Assembly: GCA_035253825.1 (NCBI GenBank)
Contig: DATFBM010000046.1
Coordinates: 1 to 43,159 of the forward strand
Length of the DNA: 43,159 bases
Origin: JACCTH01 sp035253825
GTDB taxonomy: Bacteria > Actinomycetota > Acidimicrobiia > Spongiisociales > ZC4RG35
Reading direction: 5' to 3'
A program made the translations under genes and the position numbers. Shown here piece after piece: positions 1 to 8,456 of this stretch. Under the pieces are notes generated by a model, which worked only from the letters and a program-made list of their open reading frames with translations, searched no databases and was not told the DNA's origin. Within the stretch, counting starts at the first letter, position 1, and each line of letters opens with the position of its first letter.

Positions 1-1
1 C

Positions 2-148
2 AATGGCACCGCCGTCGCCGCCGACCCCGACTTCACCACCACCGCCCAACTCACCAGCACCCCGCCCGATTACTCGAGCTGGCAGGACACTCCCGGCAAC
101 CCCTTCACCATCAACGGCACTGCCTGGACCTATGACCCAGGTTCTTAG
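2..148 (+). CDS. C-terminal end of a secreted/repeat-type protein (partial)
   Basis: An open frame enters from the left edge and stops with TAG at 146-148, giving 48 visible residues. They are rich in Thr, Pro, Asn, Asp and Gly (for example TTTAQLTSTPPDYSSW and NGTAWTYDPGS), as in beta-rich extracellular or adhesin-like domains. No catalytic motif or sorting signal is visible, and the protein ends a few residues after an aromatic-Asp-Pro-Gly turn. The stop overlaps the stop of the convergent glycosyltransferase gene. The true family cannot be told from this fragment; an extracellular function is inferred from composition only. Confidence 0.5.
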   Translation, partial: NGTAVAADPDFTTTAQLTSTPPDYSSWQDTPGNPFTINGTAWTYDPGS

Positions 149-1368
149 CTCAACCGGGTCGTCCCACGACCCTGGGATATAGCCTCGTCATAGGAGGACA
201 TCAGGAGTGAGGAGAATGACGTGCGGGGTGACAGCTTCTCGGTGAGAATCGGCGGTGGATCCCTTAAGAACCGATCGATCGCCGCCGCGGCGGCCGCGGC
301 GGTAGCTTCGATGCGGCCAACTGGCACTGCGACCGCTGGGCTGGTCGGCCACTGCCGAACGAGTTCGGCGGGGCCACCCCAGTCCAAACAAACGACGGGG
401 GTTCCTAACGACAATGCTTCTGCAACCGCCATCGAATTCTCTTCATGGAAAGCCAGGTGCAGGAGCGCTCCCGCTCGAGCGACTCGATCCACGACCTCCG
501 ACCTGGGTAAGGATCCGTGGAACTGAACCCGATCCGCCAGTCGCCAACGCCGCGCGATCCGCTGCAGTCGCCGTAACTCGGGACCGTCACCTATGAAAAC
601 CAAGACGGAGCCCGGGCTCGAGACTCGCCTGAACGTTTTCAGCGCGAGCGAGCCGCCCTTCCATGGGATCAGTCTGCCGACCACCAAAATCTCCTTTGAC
701 CTTGGCCCGCGGACATTGATTACCGGCAGATCGACCGCGGTGCTGTTGGGCAGGAGCCTCACCTTGGTGGTCTCGGCGGGCTGGGACCCGAGACGGCCAG
801 TCTCGACGTTCTGAACTAGAACCACCTGGGCGCTTTGCCAGGCGTGTCGATTGGACCGGCGGCGACGGAGCAGGGCCCGGATGCATCGGCGAGCAATCTC
901 AGCTCCGAGCCCGCGCCAGCCAGCCGAAGGTAAGAGGGATAAGGGCGCCTTTATCCCCCCGCCAACCGGTCCCCACACAAAAGGAACGTCGGCGGTCGCC
1001 ACACCCACCCGGCTCCAATCAGCGGAGAAAGTTACATGGTGGACGACGTCGAAACCGACTCGCTTGTCGAGGCTTCGAGCGAGACGTCCGGCCGCCAACT
1101 GCCATCGTTCGTAGTAGATCTGCAATCCCAATCCTCTGAGCCAGTTCTTCGCCAGCAGATCAAAACGCGATAAGTCCAGAGGTTCCAGGTGGATTCGCTG
1201 ACTGAAGGGATGCGCCATCAGAGATTGGGTTAGGGCAGCCGCGTTCTTTCTCCGCGTGATCACCCAGACATCGTGGTGCTCGGCAATGCCCATCAGGGTT
1301 TGGAATCCAACACCGGGCTCGGATCCCTCCCCTGGCCGGCATGCATAGGCCGAGAGAAGGACCTTCAT
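145..1368 (-). CDS. GT4-family glycosyltransferase
   Basis: This 407-residue protein has the GT-B glycosyltransferase layout. An N-terminal Rossmann half begins MKVLLSAYACRPGEGSEPG, with the glycine-rich acceptor loop of GT4 enzymes. A C-terminal nucleotide-sugar half carries VVGRLIPWKGGSLAL and the E-x7-E element in FHEENSMAVAEALSLGTPVV near residues 307-326. GT4 retaining enzymes transfer hexoses from nucleotide sugars to lipid-linked acceptors on the cytoplasmic face. The start ATG overlaps the stop of the upstream nucleotidyltransferase-like gene by four bases (ATGA, 1365-1368), so the two are probably translationally coupled. The sugar specificity cannot be read from the sequence. Confidence 0.88.
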   Translation of the reverse strand: MKVLLSAYACRPGEGSEPGVGFQTLMGIAEHHDVWVITRRKNAAALTQSLMAHPFSQRIHLEPLDLSRFDLLAKNWLRGLGLQIYYERWQLAAGRLARSLDKRVGFDVVHHVTFSADWSRVGVATADVPFVWGPVGGGIKAPLSLLPSAGWRGLGAEIARRCIRALLRRRRSNRHAWQSAQVVLVQNVETGRLGSQPAETTKVRLLPNSTAVDLPVINVRGPRSKEILVVGRLIPWKGGSLALKTFRRVSSPGSVLVFIGDGPELRRLQRIARRWRLADRVQFHGSLPRSEVVDRVARAGALLHLAFHEENSMAVAEALSLGTPVVCLDWGGPAELVRQWPTSPAVAVPVGRIEATAAAAAAAIDRFLRDPPPILTEKLSPRTSFSSLLMSSYDEAISQGRGTTRLS

Positions 1369-2276
1369 AACGAGGCTCTTTTGGCCATCTCGCCAATAAC
1401 ACGCCGCGTAAGGACGTCGATGTCTGCGATTGGAAGAGTCAGGTCAGCTTGCAAGGCGGACCGAGCTCGCCCTGACCAGCTAACAAAAGTGCCAGCTCGC
1501 CATCTCACTGGGGCAACCCTCGTTAGCCACCAGAAGGGGGTTCGCGACGATTGCGGCCGAGCTCCGGAGCCAGCCACTACGAGCCACCGCGACAATCGCG
1601 CCTCGAGTTCCTCCGCCAGTTCTTTGGCCTGTCTAGGTGGACCAATGATCTCGACCCAATATCCGGTGGGTCGGATAATTCGGCCTGCGATGCGAAGCAC
1701 CGACCTGACCCAACGGGTCGGTCTAGCAATTTTCCGAGCCGGGCGTTGGTCGAGCAACTTGTGGACCAATGAGGCGACGGCCGGCGAGAACAGCTGCTTC
1801 GCTCGGGTCCGGGCCTTTTCTCTGGCTGCGGCTGCCTCGACTCTTTCGACATCGGCCCGAACTTGATCGTGCTTTCCCTTGAGCCGCGATTTGACGATTG
1901 CATATAGGAGGCGGTCGAGCTGTTCAGGAACTGGATATCTTTCGCCCTTTTTCCGATCGGCGATGATCTGCGAAGTACGGAGTCCGTACCGACCCCGTCC
2001 GTGGGGGTCATAGAGCATGTCTAATTGCGCCCCTCCGGACCCGTCTGCGCGCGCGAAGAAGCACGAGGCGCCACCGCCAACGTCATACGGCCAGACCAGG
2101 GCGGCCATGATCCCCGCCTTGACCAAGCCCGGGTCCAGTAGTTGCAAGACTTCGTCTGCTCGGCGGTCAACGGCAATATCCACGTCCGAATCGAGAGCTG
2201 GCGTGCCCACCAGTTCCTCGTTGTGGAGAACAACGAAACGAACATCCGTTGCCTGAAGGAGGTCGAGTACCCTCAA
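1365..2276 (-). CDS. Nucleotidyltransferase-like protein of the polysaccharide cluster
   Basis: The 303-residue product begins with a nucleotidyltransferase-like segment. LLQATDVRFVVLHNEE is followed by DSDVDIAVDRR (about residues 29-39), resembling the DxD metal-binding motif of MNT/polymerase-beta-type nucleotidyltransferases common in exopolysaccharide loci. The middle is basic and helical. Near residue 208 the stretch VEIIGPPRQAKELAEEL resembles the start of a thymidylate-kinase-type P-loop domain, but without the GxxGxGK[ST] residues. In related clusters such domains occur fused, so this may be a nucleotidyltransferase plus a decayed kinase domain; that part is inference. The start is TTG (2274-2276). 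The end overlaps the downstream glycosyltransferase by four bases. Confidence 0.6.
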   Translation of the reverse strand: MRVLDLLQATDVRFVVLHNEELVGTPALDSDVDIAVDRRADEVLQLLDPGLVKAGIMAALVWPYDVGGGASCFFARADGSGGAQLDMLYDPHGRGRYGLRTSQIIADRKKGERYPVPEQLDRLLYAIVKSRLKGKHDQVRADVERVEAAAAREKARTRAKQLFSPAVASLVHKLLDQRPARKIARPTRWVRSVLRIAGRIIRPTGYWVEIIGPPRQAKELAEELEARLSRWLVVAGSGARPQSSRTPFWWLTRVAPVRWRAGTFVSWSGRARSALQADLTLPIADIDVLTRRVIGEMAKRASL

Positions 2277-2456
2277 CGGAAGCTCGCTATCAGTGATTGG
2301 CAGGCTCTGCCCCCTCGCTTGGTTTCATCGGATGCAGAAAGTACCAACCTCCCGTCATGATGGTGACCAGGCTCCAGGTGGGCAAAAGCCTTTCGTCCGC
2401 AAATCGCCACATCACCTACGACGGACACTTCCAATTCGAATTGATGATCTTTCCGA

Positions 2457-3758
2457 ATGAAAAGAGATAGCTGGCGCCAGCAAGCGCGACCCCACCTCTG
2501 GCGGGCTTGGCGGGGCTTGGTCTGGGCTTCTCCCGGACAAATCGACGCGGGGACAGCGTCCATTGCCACCTTCGCGGCGGGACTGTTCGCGGTGGCTCGC
2601 TTGGACGTCACTCAACTCGGTGCCTATTCGTTGTTATTTGGAGCCTTTATCGTCGTCAACCAAGTCGCAACTGAGCTCGTGCTCGTTCCGGCTCAAGTAA
2701 TCGCGATCGATCAGCCCATGGAAGCCCGGCTGGGCATGCTGAGGCATTCGATCCCCCGGGGTGCTCTCGTAGCTGTGCCGGCCGCACTAGTACTACCGCT
2801 GGGCTTGCTGCCGTTGATCAACACGGCGCCTATCTCCGACCTGGCCCCGCTGGCACTTACGGCCGTCGTCTTGGCTTGCCTCTCTCCCCTTCAGGATCAT
2901 GTGAGGTCGATGTTCCATCTCTCCTCAAGGTCGTGGGTGAGCGCGTTTATGTCAGTTCTTCACGTGGCCGGCACCGGTGTCGCGCTGGTGTTGTTGGGCA
3001 ATCGCTATCCCTTGTGGGCACCATTCGGAGCTCTGGCATTAGGCAATGCCTTGTCCCTCATCTTGGCTGGCATGGTTTTCGACCGAATCCGTCCGAATGA
3101 CTGCCAGCCGCCCGCGCGGTCCGAGATGGCGTCCATGGGTCGGTGGCTGCTCTTCAACGGCCTTTCGAAAACCGGCTCGGCCTATGCGGCTCGGGCTTTG
3201 CTGAACACCTTTGCGGGCATTACAGCTCTCGGGTTTGTTGAGGCTGCCCGGGTGGTATCGCAACCACTGAATGTCTTATCGCTTGGCTTGATCGCGCAGG
3301 TTGGTCCTCGACTAACTGAAGCAGGTGCAACAAGAAATCTCCGAGCGGCAAAACTATGGCGCCGCCGATTCTTTGGTTTGTTTTCTGTCGTAGGAATTCC
3401 CTATGTGGCTCTGACCGCTTTTCCCTCGCGATTTAACCCCCTGGCAATCTTGACCCCACGCGCGTATGAAATCTCCGGGTTAACCGTGGCGACGATGATC
3501 GGAGTCATGGCGGCGTGTTTCCTGCGACCATTTCGCGTTGAGCTGTTGGGAGTTCGCCTACAGAAGGTCGTCACTCAAGCAACTCTCGTGGGTAGCCTCA
3601 TCGAGCTCGGGCTTATGCCACTGGCCCGCATAATCGGACCATATGTAGTACCCCTGGGCTTGGTATTTGGGACATTGGCAGGCCTCCTGATTTTCTACAG
3701 AAAGATTCAGGACATCTACTCACCCGAACCATCCAGTGTCTCTTCTAGTTCCACCTGA
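2457..3758 (+). CDS. Polysaccharide flippase-like membrane protein (MOP superfamily)
   Basis: The 433-residue protein is almost entirely hydrophobic helices separated by short charged loops, about 12 predicted by eye. Examples are the segments after IATFAAGLFAVARL and GALVAVPAALVLPLGLLPLI and the last one, VVPLGLVFGTLAGLLIFY. Length and layout fit Wzx/RfbX-type flippases, which move undecaprenyl-linked oligosaccharides across the membrane. The N-terminus (about residues 1-25) is basic and cytoplasmic, as expected. The gene diverges from the 1365-2276 gene and runs into the first sulfotransferase, so it probably belongs to the export part of the cluster. No motif distinguishes O-unit flippases from teichuronic-acid exporters. 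Confidence 0.75.
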   Translation: MKRDSWRQQARPHLWRAWRGLVWASPGQIDAGTASIATFAAGLFAVARLDVTQLGAYSLLFGAFIVVNQVATELVLVPAQVIAIDQPMEARLGMLRHSIPRGALVAVPAALVLPLGLLPLINTAPISDLAPLALTAVVLACLSPLQDHVRSMFHLSSRSWVSAFMSVLHVAGTGVALVLLGNRYPLWAPFGALALGNALSLILAGMVFDRIRPNDCQPPARSEMASMGRWLLFNGLSKTGSAYAARALLNTFAGITALGFVEAARVVSQPLNVLSLGLIAQVGPRLTEAGATRNLRAAKLWRRRFFGLFSVVGIPYVALTAFPSRFNPLAILTPRAYEISGLTVATMIGVMAACFLRPFRVELLGVRLQKVVTQATLVGSLIELGLMPLARIIGPYVVPLGLVFGTLAGLLIFYRKIQDIYSPEPSSVSSSST

Positions 3759-3762
3759 TGCC

Positions 3763-4710
3763 ATGCAGCCGGACTTCTTCATACTGGGTGCACCCCGCAG
3801 CGGAACAACTTCCCTTGCTCACTACTTAAATCAGCACCCACGCGTTCGAATGAGTACTCGAAAGGAACCTGGTTACTTTCACTTCGTCGATAGTCAACGC
3901 CAGCCTGATTTTGCCTCGCTAGCGATCTCGCACGGAACCGATCTATTAGCCGAGTCGCAGGAGAACTATTTTCGAGCTCGAACCATGGCCGTCTCAAATC
4001 CAGAGAAGTACTCCGAACTCTGGGCTAACGCACCAGCGGATGCCTGTAGGGGTGAGGCTACGCCTACCTATCTATGCGACCCGGTTGCGCTGATATCGAT
4101 TCGTGAGCGGATCACGCGTTGCAAGGGCTTGATAGTGCTCAGAAATCCGATTGAAAGAGCCTATTCAGAGTATCTGCAGCACCTGGGCAAGGGACAGGAA
4201 GAAGCTGAGACATTCCCGGAGGCGCTCTCTCTCGAGCCGGTGGAGGTTGGCGACTTTTGGTGGGGGTCCCGGAGCTATATCCGCTCCGGCTTCTACGTTG
4301 ACCATGTGATTCATGCGTTTGATCTATTTGGAAGCGAGAACGTGCTCATTCTCTTGACCGACGATCTTGCGAAAGAACCTCAACGCACTCTGGAGAGAAT
4401 CGCCAACTTTCTCGATATCGATCCGGACTTCGAATTCGATACCTCCACCAAACACAATCCCGCCTATGTTCCGAAACCTGATTTGGCGGTCCGAGTGGCC
4501 CGGTCTGATGGCCTGCTGCGAACAATGGCTCGTCAAGTCCTGCCTGATGAAGTCAGATCGAGGCTATGGAGGAAAATCATGCGCCGAGGCGAGGCTGAAA
4601 AGCCCATTCTTGACGGCGACACGAAGGCATCTTTGGTTTCCGTGTTTCGCTCGAGTGTTGGACGTTTGAGTACGGTGATCGATCGTGATTTGTCCCATTG
4701 GCTTGATTAG
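3763..4710 (+). CDS. PAPS-dependent sulfotransferase (first of two)
   Basis: The protein starts MQPDFFILGAPRSGTTSLAH, which contains the 5'-phosphosulfate-binding loop PRSGTTS of PAPS-dependent sulfotransferases. The 3'-phosphate-binding element IVLRNPIERAYSEYLQHL lies near residue 125. The family transfers sulfate from PAPS to carbohydrate or lipid hydroxyls. KEPGYFHF, a stretch seen in heparan-type and bacterial sulfotransferases, is also present. ATG 3763 is preferred over an in-frame GTG at 3736, because the conserved domain starts directly at the ATG and it lies 5 bases after the flippase stop. A second sulfotransferase follows on the same strand. Together they suggest sulfation of the exported polysaccharide. 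Confidence 0.85.
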   Translation: MQPDFFILGAPRSGTTSLAHYLNQHPRVRMSTRKEPGYFHFVDSQRQPDFASLAISHGTDLLAESQENYFRARTMAVSNPEKYSELWANAPADACRGEATPTYLCDPVALISIRERITRCKGLIVLRNPIERAYSEYLQHLGKGQEEAETFPEALSLEPVEVGDFWWGSRSYIRSGFYVDHVIHAFDLFGSENVLILLTDDLAKEPQRTLERIANFLDIDPDFEFDTSTKHNPAYVPKPDLAVRVARSDGLLRTMARQVLPDEVRSRLWRKIMRRGEAEKPILDGDTKASLVSVFRSSVGRLSTVIDRDLSHWLD

Positions 4711-4792
4711 CAAGCTATGACCTTGTTCCCGTTTGTTTTTCAAGGCCAACTCCACCGTTGGTTTCCGATGGGTACATAAGGGTTCCATTCCT

Positions 4793-5725
4793 GTGGGACA
4801 CGAACGCCTCGCTCATCCGACTTTTCTGGTAATCGGAGCCATGAGGGGAGGCACCACCACTCTCTATCAAGTCCTGCGAACTCATCCTTCTGTGTTCATG
4901 GCTTCCGTCAAGGAAACCAACTTCTTCGCCTTCTCGGAAGGCCAGTCGGACCTTCCATTGGACCCCCAAGCACAGGCGACTCTGTTCGCGAACTCGATTA
5001 CCTCAGCGGACAAATACGTGGCCCTTTTCCAAGGCTCGGGTTCTGCGAAAGCTACCGGCGAAGTGTCCCCTAGCTACTTATACAGTCCCGGCGCAGCCGC
5101 CCGGATCAGTGACTCCCTACCCGACGCAAAGATCGTTGCCTTGCTGAGGGATCCGGTCGAAAGGGCTTACTCTGCTTATCTTCGTAGATCGGGGGTCCCA
5201 ACCGGCCCCGAATCGTTCATTACCACTGCTGAAACCGAGCACCGGAAGGTGCTCGGTGGGGAACGATTGCCGCACTATCCGCTAATCGTCGGCAGCATGT
5301 ACGCAGGACATCTCGATCGGTTTCTTTCGGTCATCCCTCGCTCACAACTTTGGGTGGGAATATTCGAGGACTTCTGGTCAAATCCCGACGCCGGGTTCGC
5401 CGAGCTCCAGAGTTTTCTTGACATCGAGCCTTTCCAACATGGGATACCCCAGCTGAACAAATCGGGCGTTCCTCGTTTTCGCCCACTTGACAAGCTCTTG
5501 CGAGGTGGGGCCAGGGCAAAGAGCCTCATCAAGTCGCGGCTTCCTGCCCGGGCCGTCCGCTCCCTTGTGAACTTCAAGCAGCGAATCGAGGATTGGAGCA
5601 TGAGCCGGCCCGAGATCCTCCCAGCAGGCATACGAACCCATCTGCTCGAGAGCTATTTCGACGAAGACATTCAAAAAACCGAGCGGATGCTCGGTCGCGA
5701 TCTGGCATTGTGGCGTAGACCTTGA
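4793..5725 (+). CDS. PAPS-dependent sulfotransferase (second of two)
   Basis: This is a paralogue of the preceding gene. It has the 5'-phosphosulfate loop in FLVIGAMRGGTTTLYQVL (about residues 10-27), the motif KETNFFAF, and the 3'-phosphate-binding element ALLRDPVERAYSAYLRR. The middle and C-terminal halves differ clearly from the first copy, so the two probably sulfate different positions or sugars. The GTG at 4793, preceded by AAGGG, fits the family start best. The frame stays open back to a TTG at 4733, whose extra 20 residues look unconserved. The gene ends 10 bases before the convergent APH-like gene. Cytosolic location is expected. Confidence 0.83.
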   Translation: MGHERLAHPTFLVIGAMRGGTTTLYQVLRTHPSVFMASVKETNFFAFSEGQSDLPLDPQAQATLFANSITSADKYVALFQGSGSAKATGEVSPSYLYSPGAAARISDSLPDAKIVALLRDPVERAYSAYLRRSGVPTGPESFITTAETEHRKVLGGERLPHYPLIVGSMYAGHLDRFLSVIPRSQLWVGIFEDFWSNPDAGFAELQSFLDIEPFQHGIPQLNKSGVPRFRPLDKLLRGGARAKSLIKSRLPARAVRSLVNFKQRIEDWSMSRPEILPAGIRTHLLESYFDEDIQKTERMLGRDLALWRRP

Positions 5726-5735
5726 TTGTGACCGC

Positions 5736-6683
5736 TTAGGACGCTCCAGCGATGTCTTCCAAGATCGACCTCAATGAACGGCTGAATTCATCGAGCTTGG
5801 GTGGCATCGCGTTCTGGGAGTCAATCTCCTCTGGTTCTTTCTGGCTGAGTCGATTGATCAAGAACCTTGCCGCCTCCGACATCACCTCGAGCCCATAAGG
5901 CGAGTCACGAACGATCTGCTTCCAAGCCAGCTCCAGGCCGCGGCCAGCCAAGGCTCGTGAGCACACCGCGTGCCAAAGCTCGTCAGCTCCGTCAACGCCC
6001 GACGTAACCTCTTCCCAATCGAGGACGGCGATACCGCCTCCTGAGAAACTTCTCACGTTCCACGGCGCAAAATCGCCATGGATCGCCACGCCGGGAGCGG
6101 AAAGATCGTCCAGACGATGGTGAATCTCGTCAACGATCGTCCGTCGAACGTGGGGAGAAAGTACGGCCGGACGATGGGCTCGATTGGGCATCGAGGAGGT
6201 GAGGACCACTGAATAATCCCCTAGCTGGTCGGCAAGAGCCAATCCCGGAGACCAAAAGGATCTTGTCGGCTCCTCGGCAAACCTTGCTAGGGCCATCAGA
6301 GACATTGGGTTGGGTCGATTGCGGGTGAACTTGGCAAAACCGACTGGGACCCGGTTGGAGTCGACAAGCAGCAGGTTAAAGCGCCTGCGCCTGCTATCCA
6401 TCGGCAGCTGCGCTACCCACCACTCAACTCGGTTGCCGAGCGCCTCACTGGCCTTTGGAAGCCAGTCCCGGAGCAAGGAGTGATCGATGGGTGGATCCCA
6501 ACGGATGTTCTTTCCCGGAACTAATCCGATTCGCAATGACGCCAACCAACCAGTGAGCTGATTCGCCAAGATGGCGGCTCGGCTCGTGGATCCATACACC
6601 CATACTCCGCTTGAGATCGATCGAGCCGCGCGCGGAAGTAGCACGCTTCGACGACTCGCCCATGTCGCCCGATAGTCAGCCAT
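5736..6683 (-). CDS. APH-like phosphotransferase (kinase fold)
   Basis: The 315-residue protein has the aminoglycoside phosphotransferase/choline kinase signature. HGDFAPWN at residues 202-209 matches the catalytic HGDxxxxN loop, and AVLDWEE at 219-225 provides the metal-binding Asp (D222). The N-terminal half, which should hold the ATP-binding beta sheet, is weakly conserved, but the segment RRRRFNLLLVD is strand-like. The family phosphorylates small hydroxylated substrates. In a polysaccharide locus the target is more likely a sugar or sugar-lipid than an antibiotic; this is inferred from context. It is flanked by a convergent sulfotransferase and by the beta-helix gene upstream on the same strand. 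Resistance activity should not be assumed. Confidence 0.65.
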   Translation of the reverse strand: MADYRATWASRRSVLLPRAARSISSGVWVYGSTSRAAILANQLTGWLASLRIGLVPGKNIRWDPPIDHSLLRDWLPKASEALGNRVEWWVAQLPMDSRRRRFNLLLVDSNRVPVGFAKFTRNRPNPMSLMALARFAEEPTRSFWSPGLALADQLGDYSVVLTSSMPNRAHRPAVLSPHVRRTIVDEIHHRLDDLSAPGVAIHGDFAPWNVRSFSGGGIAVLDWEEVTSGVDGADELWHAVCSRALAGRGLELAWKQIVRDSPYGLEVMSEAARFLINRLSQKEPEEIDSQNAMPPKLDEFSRSLRSILEDIAGAS

Positions 6684-6714
6684 CTAGGGCAGCTTCGCGG
6701 TTGTTGTCCCCGAC

Positions 6715-6744
6715 AGCCAGCCTCGGTGGCCACCGAGGCTGGCT
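6715..6744 (-). terminator. Perfect 30-base palindrome, probable terminator
   Basis: AGCCAGCCTCGGTGG at 6715-6729 is followed without a spacer by its exact reverse complement at 6730-6744. It lies 5 bases beyond the stop of the beta-helix gene on the minus strand. No U-run follows, as is common for intrinsic terminators of high-GC actinobacteria. It separates that gene from the APH-like gene downstream, so the two are probably not one transcript. A dyad-symmetric protein-binding site is the alternative. Confidence 0.65.
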
Positions 6745-6749
6745 ATGAC

Positions 6750-8195
6750 TCAGCTGAAAGCGCCATTCAGATCGAGCCCGTATCCCTGCCACTCAGCGAC
6801 GGTCCGTTGGGTGTCCATCCAGAACATGGGTTTGGCCACGCCAGCTGTGGAGTAGCTGTTCGAGTCGAACCGATTGTTATGGCCGGTATACAGGACGGTA
6901 CCGCCAAAATTCTCGTAGACGCCGTTCCAGCCTTGACTGAACGATACCGCGTTGTTGTGTACCCAAAGATTCTTTAGCAAATAGCTCCCGCGGTCATCCT
7001 GCCCACCGACAATTCCCCCATCATTGCCGGCGACGACGTTGTCGTGCACCTCGGTGTCAACTGAATTGGCAACCTTGATTCCGCCGATCGAATGGGGAAA
7101 AGCGTTGCCCTCGACGCGGTTGTACCGAATGACGGCGGCAACGGATATTTCGTGGAAAATCCCCGAGCCGAAGTTGTTCATGACGGTGTTGTTCTCGTAC
7201 AGAGTGAAGCCATCCACTCCGTCGGTCCAGAGACCATGTCCATGGTTGCTGTGAACGTAGTTTCCCCGCACCACCAGATTCGACGTGTTGACGAACTTGG
7301 TGCCACCGGCCTCCCAGCTCATGTCGTAGTCGTCGAGGTAGTTATTGAACGAAATCTCGTTGTCCTCAATCAGGACATTGTCACCATCGCCCTTGATACC
7401 AATCTGCAGATTGTGATGAACGTTGTTCCCGATCACTTGATAGCCGTCGCCGAGCGTGATGCCGCCACCCCAGTTGTATCGCACCTCGTTGCCGACGATC
7501 GACCATGCCACTCCCGCCCCATCGATCGCACCGCTACCCGCAATGTTGGCGTACTTCTCTACAACGAAGCCCTTGATGGTGACATTGCTAGCTGAGCTGC
7601 GAAACGCGAAGTCAACCTGATTGTTGCCCGTGAGAACAGCCCCCTGCTGGGCCAGGAATACGTCGCCACTTCGGGGGGCGATCGTTTGTCCGCTATAGAC
7701 CCCAGCGAGGAAGTAGAACGTGCTCCCGGCCGGCTTGGAGTTGACGATCGATTGCACGTTGGATCCGGGTTGGATCACAACTGCCCCCGCCGGTACGCCC
7801 GAGGCGGCGGTGGTAGTTGTCACTGGCGGCGCGGTAGTCGTGGGTGCCCCGGTGGTCGACGGGGAGCTGGTCGGTGGGGAGGTTGTCGGGGGCGCAGTCG
7901 TTGGAGGCGCAGTCGTTGGAGGCGCGGTCGTGATGACGGCGGTGGTTGTCGAAGTCGGTGCGGGAAGAGTCGTAGTCGTAATCTTTGCGAGGAGTCCGTG
8001 CCCTCGTCCGGGGTGGCTGCCATGAGGATGAGACTTCAAACCTCGGGCGGCCTGAATCCCCAGGACCGTAGCCCCAGTCGCGAAACCTACCTGTTTCTGC
8101 GCGGCCGGCCCGGTGGCCGGAACTGAATCAACAAATCGAAATGCAAAGACCAGCGCCATGATGACGACCATCGCGCCGCAAAGGCGTACGAGCAT
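6750..8195 (-). CDS. Secreted right-handed beta-helix protein with Thr/Pro linker
   Basis: The start at 8195 (MLVRLCGAMVVIMALVFAF) follows a good ribosome-binding site (AAGGAGAG) and begins a signal peptide. The frame is open 41 codons further upstream without such support. A low-complexity Thr/Pro/Ala linker (about residues 70-130) connects to a C-terminal domain of about 330 residues. That domain is full of parallel beta-helix repeats, recognisable by strings such as NEVRYNWGGG, NVHHNLQIG, NYVHSNHGHG and NTVMNNFGSG, which are typical of PbH1 repeats in polysaccharide lyases and epimerases. It may modify or bind the exported polysaccharide outside the cell. Catalytic residues were not identified. 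A 15-base tandem repeat encodes part of the linker. Confidence 0.82.
   Translation of the reverse strand: MLVRLCGAMVVIMALVFAFRFVDSVPATGPAAQKQVGFATGATVLGIQAARGLKSHPHGSHPGRGHGLLAKITTTTLPAPTSTTTAVITTAPPTTAPPTTAPPTTSPPTSSPSTTGAPTTTAPPVTTTTAASGVPAGAVVIQPGSNVQSIVNSKPAGSTFYFLAGVYSGQTIAPRSGDVFLAQQGAVLTGNNQVDFAFRSSASNVTIKGFVVEKYANIAGSGAIDGAGVAWSIVGNEVRYNWGGGITLGDGYQVIGNNVHHNLQIGIKGDGDNVLIEDNEISFNNYLDDYDMSWEAGGTKFVNTSNLVVRGNYVHSNHGHGLWTDGVDGFTLYENNTVMNNFGSGIFHEISVAAVIRYNRVEGNAFPHSIGGIKVANSVDTEVHDNVVAGNDGGIVGGQDDRGSYLLKNLWVHNNAVSFSQGWNGVYENFGGTVLYTGHNNRFDSNSYSTAGVAKPMFWMDTQRTVAEWQGYGLDLNGAFS
7891..7920. repeat. 15-base tandem repeat inside linker coding sequence
   Basis: GGCGCAGTCGTTGGA occurs twice head to tail (7891-7905 and 7906-7920), and a third degenerate unit starts at 7921. 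On the coding (minus) strand each unit encodes five linker residues of the PPTTA type. Such repeats can change length by slippage without breaking the frame. Confidence 0.8.
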
Positions 8196-8456
8196 GACTT
8201 TTCTCTCCTTCCCCTCCCTCGCCCGTCCAGCAGCGTCTATCGGAACGAGGGCCCCCGTCTTTAGAGAAGAATTGAGAAAGTTGGGTTCGGAGAAGAGGTT
8301 TAGCGGTGAAGGCTGCAAATTTCTGTTCAGACCCTAGGCAGGCTCGCGTGGTTCCGCCGCCTTCCCGGCAGCCGATCGACCGCTTAGATCAACGACGTCC
8401 GGCGGATCCCGTTTGGGCATATTGCCGCAAGTAGCGAGGCGACTAGCCTGGCTACT

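Noticed and set aside
2273..2611. Minus-strand frame ending in a TTGA overlap with the nucleotidyltransferase-like gene.
   Set aside because: It runs across the start region of the flippase gene, has poor codon composition and no recognisable domain. The overlap with a TTG start may be chance.
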